Of a stretch of DNA of 64,000 bases, positions 59,416-64,000 are shown piece by piece (the stretch's first letter is position 1; the number at the start of each line of letters is the position of its first letter). The notes beneath the pieces were generated by a model. The model was not told the origin of the DNA and made no database searches. It saw nothing but the letters and a program-made list of their open reading frames with translations. Both the position numbers and the translations under genes were made by a program. The DNA comes from Pseudomonas sp. G34 (GTDB lineage: Bacteria; Pseudomonadota; Gammaproteobacteria; Pseudomonadales; Pseudomonadaceae). The stretch is from the NCBI RefSeq assembly GCF_031119625.1, contig NZ_JAVHZV010000029.1, positions 616,392 through 680,391 of the forward strand, in the 5' to 3' direction.

Positions 59416-60362
59416 AACTCACCTTTTCCTTTAAAGCAACGACGAAGCCCTTCATCAAGTGAGACAGGCGGCGTCCAATTCAGCATTTCGAGAGTTTTTG
59501 AGATATCGACCTGCAGAGAGCCTAGCAAGCGTTGAGCAACAGCGCGTCGTCCAAGTAGCGAAGCGCTCAGTTCCAACACAGAGGGTGGTACAGGGATCAA
59601 ACGAGCAGTCTTACCCATAGCACTACCGGCACGACGCAGCAAATCCGTCGTTGAAATGTCCTCGTTATCGCTAGCGAGAAATATTTGGTTGCCCGCTGCA
59701 GGATGATCGATGCAGTGAACAATCAGATCGACCAAGTTATCCAGGCCGACTAAAGAACGCTTATTTTCAATAGAACCCAATGGCAATGGGTATCCCTTTG
59801 AAAGTATGCGACAAAGGGCAGCAAAATTGCCTTTTACCCCAGCGCCATACACCAGTGGAGGGCGAATGATTACAACATCCATCTCCGATGCCGCTGCCAG
59901 AGCGAGCAGGCCTCGCTCTGCCTCAGCCTTGGAGAGGCCGTAAGCATCCTCTGGTTTAGTCACAGAATCGGCTCGAAAAGGTGACCCAAGAGGCGTCGAT
60001 TCGCCCAGTACCTTGACGGAACTGATAAAGATAAATCGCTTCACACCAGCGCGAAATGCCTGCCGAGCGAAGTTCAATGTGCCATCCACATTGACCTCTC
60101 GAAAAGCTGCCAATGGATCAGTTGCGTGCTCATTCATGACATGAACTCTAGCCGCTGCATGAATGACCACATCGCACCCGGTTAAAGCTGCGCTCCAATC
60201 TGTATCAGCATCGAGTGTAGGCACTAAGTGAACCGAACCTGGGGCATGACTCGTTGAGCGGCGCTGTACGGCGGAAACAGAATGCTGAGTGCCCGCTTGC
60301 AGCCTCCCTAAAACGGCGGAGCCGACAAATCCTGAGGCACCTGTTAAAAGGACGCGGCTCAT
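59412..60362 (-). CDS. NAD-dependent sugar epimerase/4-reductase (WbpV-like)
   Basis: A 316-residue extended SDR. The cofactor site is LLTGASGFVGSAVLGRL, the conserved Ser is in FIFISSVKVLGES, and the Tyr-Lys pair is in DAYGLSKAEAE. ARVHVMNEHATDP and RPPLVYGAGVKGNF are typical of the branch that includes WbpV/WreQ 4-keto-reductases and GalE-like epimerases. Together with WbpM and the priming transferase it probably makes UDP-QuiNAc for the first sugar; GalE-type epimerisation is the alternative. It overlaps the upstream GT2 gene by one base (stop/ATG) and the downstream gene by 4 bp. Confidence 0.85.
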   Translation of the reverse strand: MSRVLLTGASGFVGSAVLGRLQAGTQHSVSAVQRRSTSHAPGSVHLVPTLDADTDWSAALTGCDVVIHAAARVHVMNEHATDPLAAFREVNVDGTLNFARQAFRAGVKRFIFISSVKVLGESTPLGSPFRADSVTKPEDAYGLSKAEAERGLLALAAASEMDVVIIRPPLVYGAGVKGNFAALCRILSKGYPLPLGSIENKRSLVGLDNLVDLIVHCIDHPAAGNQIFLASDNEDISTTDLLRRAGSAMGKTARLIPVPPSVLELSASLLGRRAVAQRLLGSLQVDISKTLEMLNWTPPVSLDEGLRRCFKGKGEL

Positions 60363-61129
60363 TAGCGAATTTCCTGCGGTCGCTTGATGTACTCGAGAAA
60401 CTTGAATGGTAATTTGGTGAGCACCATGAATATATTGGTATAAATCCCATTACGCCGACAAGCCTGAACGATTTCTGAGTTTAGCCTCAGGCTGCTTCGC
60501 AATCCTGCGGTACTGACCCCACCAGCGCGCATACGAACCAATACACGGTCAATTCGAGTATAGGCCATTTTCTTGACCAGCAGCATGCGTACAAACATAT
60601 CGTAGTCGGCTGAAATTTTATAGCGAATCGAATAATCCCCCGCTTGAGCATAGGCTTGACGCCTTATGTAAGTACCAGGGTGAGGTGGCATCCAGCCGAA
60701 TCTCAATTTCCAAGGGCGAAAGTGTGCTGCACCGTAGAAGCGAGTAACTGTATTCAGATCATCACAATCGACGAAAACGATATCCCCGAATGCGAGCTGG
60801 GCCTCAGGAGCACGTATGAAGGCGTCAGCAACGGCTTCCAGAACCGAATCGGACTCAAAGAAGTCATCCGAATTCAAGATACCAATGACATCACCACTGG
60901 CCATAGCGACACCCTTGTTCATTGCATCATACAAGCCTTTATCGGGCTCACTTACCACTTTAGCAATGCGACTTTCGTATTCACTGACAATTGCCATTGT
61001 GTTATCTGTAGAAGCACCGTCTACAATTATATATTCAATATCGGCATAGGTTTGCTGCAACACTGACTCAATGGTGTCGCGAATTGTGGCAGCACTATTA
61101 TAGGAAACTGTTATCAGCGAAATTTTCAA
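60362..61129 (-). CDS. GT2 family glycosyltransferase (WcaA-like)
   Basis: A 255-residue GT-A transferase. The opening MKISLITVSYNSAATIRDTI, the nucleotide-binding IIVDGASTDNTMAIV, KGLYDAMNKG and the metal-binding ILNSDDFFE (the DxD motif variant) are all clear. The acceptor part has MPPHPGTYIRRQAY and YKISADYDMFVRML. It is cytoplasmic and membrane-associated, adding a sugar to the growing lipid-linked repeat. It overlaps manC by 4 bp and the epimerase gene by one base. Base composition is more AT-rich than in the genes before 56 kb. Confidence 0.9.
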   Translation of the reverse strand: MKISLITVSYNSAATIRDTIESVLQQTYADIEYIIVDGASTDNTMAIVSEYESRIAKVVSEPDKGLYDAMNKGVAMASGDVIGILNSDDFFESDSVLEAVADAFIRAPEAQLAFGDIVFVDCDDLNTVTRFYGAAHFRPWKLRFGWMPPHPGTYIRRQAYAQAGDYSIRYKISADYDMFVRMLLVKKMAYTRIDRVLVRMRAGGVSTAGLRSSLRLNSEIVQACRRNGIYTNIFMVLTKLPFKFLEYIKRPQEIR

Positions 61130-62550
61130 CTCACAACACCTTCTACACGCCCATACCGGTCTTCGAAACGCACGATATCGTCTTCGCCTAAATAACTACC
61201 TGATTGCACTTCGATAAGCTCTAGCGGTATGACACCTGGGTTTTCCAATGCATGCACCTCCCCCACAGGGATGTAGGTAGACTGGTTCTCGGTGACAAGG
61301 TAGGTCTTGCTACCGTTGGTCACGCGGGCCATACCACTAACCACGATCCAATGCTCCGCACGATGGTGGTGCATCTGTAACGACAGCTTGGCGCCTGGCT
61401 CGACGGTGATGCGCTTGACCTGATAGCGTGGCCCACTATCTATAGAGTCGTATTTCCCCCAAGGTCGGTACACCTCACGATGGGACTGGAATTCCGGCCG
61501 CTCAGCCCGCTTGAGCGCATCAACGACTTGTTTGACATTCTGCACCTGACGCTTGTCAGCAACCAGAACAGCATCCTTGGTCTCGACCACGATCAGATTG
61601 TCGACGCCTACCGTGGCGACCAGCCGATGGGATGCGTGCACGTAACTATCTTTGCTGTCCAACAGAAAGGTATCACCCTTGCTTGCATTGCCTGCTTCGT
61701 CCTTGACCGCGGTCTCCCAAAGCGCGGACCACGAACCGATATCGCTCCATCCTGCGTCTAGGGCAACCACTGCAACGTTCTCAGCATGCTCCATGACGGC
61801 ATAGTCGATTGAGTCGTCCGGGCAAGCGGCAAACCGCTCCGCATCAATGCGGATGAAATCCCTATCACGGCTGGCTTCGGCAAATGACTCGGCGCAGGCT
61901 GCATGGATCGCAGGTACAAAGCGCTTAAGTTCCTGCAGATAGCGGCTCGCACGAAATACAAACATGCCGCTGTTCCATAAATACCGGCCGCTATCAAGAT
62001 AAGCCGTGGCCGTTTCAAGATCAGGCTTTTCAACAAAGCGGTTTACCGCAAAACAGCCAGCAGCCAACTCAGCGCCCTGCTCCACGTAGCCATAGCCGAT
62101 CTCAGCCTGGGTCGGCACGATTCCGAAAGTTACCAAACAGCCCTGCCCAGCGAGCTCCAGCGCTTTTTCAATGCTGCGATGGTAAGCGGGAATATCCTGA
62201 ATCAAGTGGTCGGCAGCCAATACAAGCAGCAACGGATCCTGATTATCTTGTGTGGCTTGCAACGCAGCCAAGGCAATGGCTGGCGCGGTATTGCGGCCAA
62301 AAGGCTCCAGAAGGATAGCGGCATCGCCTCGGCCGCACTGGCGCAATTGCTCGGCCGCGAGAAAACGATGCTGCTCGTTACAGATGACGATGGGCGCCTC
62401 ATGCTCCAGGCCTTGCAGCCTGCCAAGTGTCGATTGCAGCATCGACATTTCTGAATCCACCAACGGCAAGAACTGTTTCGGACTCAGTTGCCTCGAGAGC
62501 GGCCATAACCGAGATCCGGAGCCGCCCGCCATGATTACTGGAACCAACAT
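61126..62550 (-). CDS. manC: Mannose-1-phosphate guanylyltransferase/mannose-6-phosphate isomerase
   Basis: A 474-residue bifunctional enzyme (ManC/WbpW/AlgA type). The start MLVPVIMAGGSGSRLWPLSR at 62550 has AAGGAAAGC upstream. The pyrophosphorylase domain has GSGSRLWPLSRQLSPKQFLP and the substrate motif NRFVEKPDLETA. The C-terminal cupin, the type II PMI part, has SLQMHHHRAEHWIVVSGMA and the ENQSTYIPVGEVHALEN segment. It makes GDP-mannose for the Gmd/Fcl pair upstream in the operon. The gene lies 38 bp after fcl. Confidence 0.93.
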   Translation of the reverse strand: MLVPVIMAGGSGSRLWPLSRQLSPKQFLPLVDSEMSMLQSTLGRLQGLEHEAPIVICNEQHRFLAAEQLRQCGRGDAAILLEPFGRNTAPAIALAALQATQDNQDPLLLVLAADHLIQDIPAYHRSIEKALELAGQGCLVTFGIVPTQAEIGYGYVEQGAELAAGCFAVNRFVEKPDLETATAYLDSGRYLWNSGMFVFRASRYLQELKRFVPAIHAACAESFAEASRDRDFIRIDAERFAACPDDSIDYAVMEHAENVAVVALDAGWSDIGSWSALWETAVKDEAGNASKGDTFLLDSKDSYVHASHRLVATVGVDNLIVVETKDAVLVADKRQVQNVKQVVDALKRAERPEFQSHREVYRPWGKYDSIDSGPRYQVKRITVEPGAKLSLQMHHHRAEHWIVVSGMARVTNGSKTYLVTENQSTYIPVGEVHALENPGVIPLELIEVQSGSYLGEDDIVRFEDRYGRVEGVVS

Positions 62551-62588
62551 CAAGCTTTCCTTTTTGTCTTCTTTTTGCGCCACTAAGG

Positions 62589-63563
62589 TCAGCAGCGCAC
62601 ATCCTTTTCATTATCGACGAACCAGCGGTAGGCGTCGCGCAGACCGCTTTCCAGGTCGATGCTCGCCGTCCAGCCGAGCTTGGCCAGGCGCGAGACGTCC
62701 ATCAGCTTGCGCGGCGTGCCGTCGGGCTTGCTGCTGTCGAAGGTCAAACGGCCCTGGAACTCGGTGACCCGCGCGATGGTTTCGGCCAGCTCGCGAATGG
62801 TGCAGTCCTGGCCGGTACCGACGTTGATGTGCGAGAGCATCGGCTGGGTGTGCGCCTGGTAAGTGGCGTCATCCAGGTTCATCACGTGCACGCTGGCCGC
62901 GGCCATGTCGTCGACGTGCAGGAACTCGCGCATCGGCGTGCCGCTGCCCCAGATCACCACTTCATCGTCGCCACGCAGGGTCGCTTCGTGGAAGCGACGC
63001 AGCAGGGCAGGGATGACGTGGCTGTTTTCCGGGTGGTAGTTGTCGTGCGGGCCGTACAGGTTGGTCGGCATCACGCTGCGGTAGTCGCGGCCAAACTGGC
63101 GGTTGTAGCTCTCGCACAGCTTGATCCCGGCGATCTTGGCGATCGCGTAGGGCTCGTTGGTCGGCTCCAGCACACCGGTCAGCAGCGCTTCTTCACGCAT
63201 TGGCTGCTCGGCATGCTTGGGGTAGATGCACGAGCTGCCCAGCGACAGCAGCTTCTGCACGCTGGCCTGGTGGGCGGCGTTGATGACGTTGGCCTCGATC
63301 ATCAGGTTCTGGTAGATGAAGTCGGCCGGGTACTGGTTGTTGGCGTGGATGCCGCCGACCTTGGCCGCGGCCAGGTAAACCTGGTCGATGCGCTGCTCGG
63401 CGAAGAAGCGCTGCACGCTGGCGGCATCGATCAGGTCCACGCTTTCGCGTGGCGCCGTGATGATGTTCTGGTAACCCAGGCTCTGCAGGCGACGCACGAT
63501 CGCCGAACCGACCATCCCGCGATGGCCGGCGACGAAGATGCGCTGGAGAGAAGTCGCGCTCAT
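62589..63563 (-). CDS. fcl: GDP-L-fucose synthase
   Basis: A 324-residue extended SDR epimerase-reductase. The start MSATSLQRIFVAGHRGMVGS at 63563 lies 2 bp after the gmd stop; the longer frame overlaps gmd. Key features: FVAGHRGMVGSAIVRRL cofactor site, SLGSSCIYPKHAEQPMRE with the catalytic Ser and Cys, and Tyr-Lys in NEPYAIAKIAGIKLCE. It converts GDP-4-keto-6-deoxymannose to GDP-L-fucose. Codon use is markedly GC-rich, unlike the AT-richer manC and downstream genes, which hints at a different origin. Confidence 0.94.
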   Translation of the reverse strand: MSATSLQRIFVAGHRGMVGSAIVRRLQSLGYQNIITAPRESVDLIDAASVQRFFAEQRIDQVYLAAAKVGGIHANNQYPADFIYQNLMIEANVINAAHQASVQKLLSLGSSCIYPKHAEQPMREEALLTGVLEPTNEPYAIAKIAGIKLCESYNRQFGRDYRSVMPTNLYGPHDNYHPENSHVIPALLRRFHEATLRGDDEVVIWGSGTPMREFLHVDDMAAASVHVMNLDDATYQAHTQPMLSHINVGTGQDCTIRELAETIARVTEFQGRLTFDSSKPDGTPRKLMDVSRLAKLGWTASIDLESGLRDAYRWFVDNEKDVRC

Positions 63564-63565
63564 GC

Positions 63566-64000
63566 TCAGTTCTCCACGGATACCGGCATGTCGTGGCCGT
63601 GCTCCTTGAGCAGGGCATGACGCTGGGCGACCTTGAGGTCTTCGCGAACCATCTCGGCGCACATTTCCTGCACGGTGATTTCCGGGGTCCAGCCCAGTTT
63701 GGTCTTGGCCTTGGTCGGGTCGCCCAGTAGGGTTTCCACTTCGGCAGGGCGGAAGTAGCGCGGGTCGATGCGCACGATCACGTCGCCGACTTTCAGGGCC
63801 GGTGCCTTGTCGCCGTCGATACGCTCGACGATGCCTTGCTCGTCCACACCAGTGCCTTCGAAACGCAGGTGCACGCCCAGCTCGGCCGCCGACCAGGTGA
63901 TGAATTCACGCACCGAGTACTGCACGCCGGTGGCGATCACGAAGTCGTCCGGTTGCTCCTGCTGCAGCATCATCCACTGCATGCGCACGTAGTCCTTGGC
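63566..64000 (-). CDS. gmd: GDP-mannose 4,6-dehydratase, 3' part only
   Basis: The C-terminal ~144 residues of Gmd, open at the right edge (visible part begins AKDYVRMQWMMLQQEQPDD). VIATGVQYSVREFITWSAAE, DPRYFRPAEVETLLGDPTKA and KTKLGWTPEITVQEMCAEMV are the conserved C-terminal segments of the family. It dehydrates GDP-mannose to the 4-keto-6-deoxy sugar used by Fcl. The 2-bp spacing to fcl shows that the pair is cotranscribed. The N-terminal NADP-binding part lies outside the window. Confidence 0.93.
   Translation of the reverse strand, partial: AKDYVRMQWMMLQQEQPDDFVIATGVQYSVREFITWSAAELGVHLRFEGTGVDEQGIVERIDGDKAPALKVGDVIVRIDPRYFRPAEVETLLGDPTKAKTKLGWTPEITVQEMCAEMVREDLKVAQRHALLKEHGHDMPVSVEN

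Overview
The window is high-GC gammaproteobacterial chromosome, almost certainly a Pseudomonas. The gene order tyrA-hisC-pheA-serC-gyrA / mtnA / mtaD-ubiG / mupP-yciK, the later cpxR-cpxP-like-cpxA, trkH and MASE2-cyclase (cyaB) blocks, and the NAGGN osmolyte genes all match the P. aeruginosa layout. GyrA carries Thr at position 83, as wild-type Pseudomonas does. It is not P. aeruginosa itself: an accessory ureide cluster, many palindromic repeats and different O-antigen genes interrupt the shared order. The species is inferred, not proven.

Region by region. 1-6,969 (minus): aromatic amino acid/serine genes and gyrA. 7,195-10,531: methylthioribose-1-phosphate isomerase, methylthioadenosine deaminase, ubiG. 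10,568-19,136: an accessory nitrogen-catabolic cluster. It has an allantoate-amidohydrolase-type enzyme, a ureidoglycine-glyoxylate-aminotransferase-type enzyme, a four-gene polar-amino-acid-type ABC importer behind a near-perfect sigma-54 promoter, an RpiR regulator, and a divergent HpxXYZ/AtzGEH-like trio. 19,335-22,266: mupP, yciK and a diguanylate cyclase. 22,374-27,117 (minus): rluB, a DUF1289 protein, scpB, scpA, yciO, rnm. 27,242-30,215: yciI and a Cpx envelope-stress system. 30,374-37,587: nitroreductase, YkgJ, trkH, Mpo1-like protein, cyaB, a GT4/LpxH-like pair and a SelW-like protein. 37,982-45,640: FimV-like protein, MFS pump with MarR regulator, recQ, YecA and YbaN proteins. 46,188-49,785: polyphosphate:AMP phosphotransferase and mnmC. 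50,789-56,107: three NAGGN osmolyte genes. 56,373-64,000 (minus): the end of an O-antigen/surface-polysaccharide locus, with GDP-mannose to GDP-fucose enzymes, a GT2, a UDP-sugar reductase/epimerase, a priming phosphoglycosyltransferase and WbpM.

The most interesting material is, first, the ureide cluster. It has a sigma-54 promoter and a 12-bp motif shared between its two promoter regions, but no allantoinase or HpxW in view. Second is a set of palindromic non-coding elements. Two ~200-bp composite inverted repeats (20,010-20,212; 54,621-54,815) share flanks but carry different palindromic cores. A ~326-bp nested inverted repeat lies at 37,635-37,960, and a ~245-bp unit is tandemly duplicated at 50,012-50,504. 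Two operators can be read directly: a SlyA-type palindrome at the marR-MFS promoter and CpxR-type boxes upstream of the cpxP-like gene. No tRNA, rRNA, CRISPR array, insertion sequence or prophage gene was seen.
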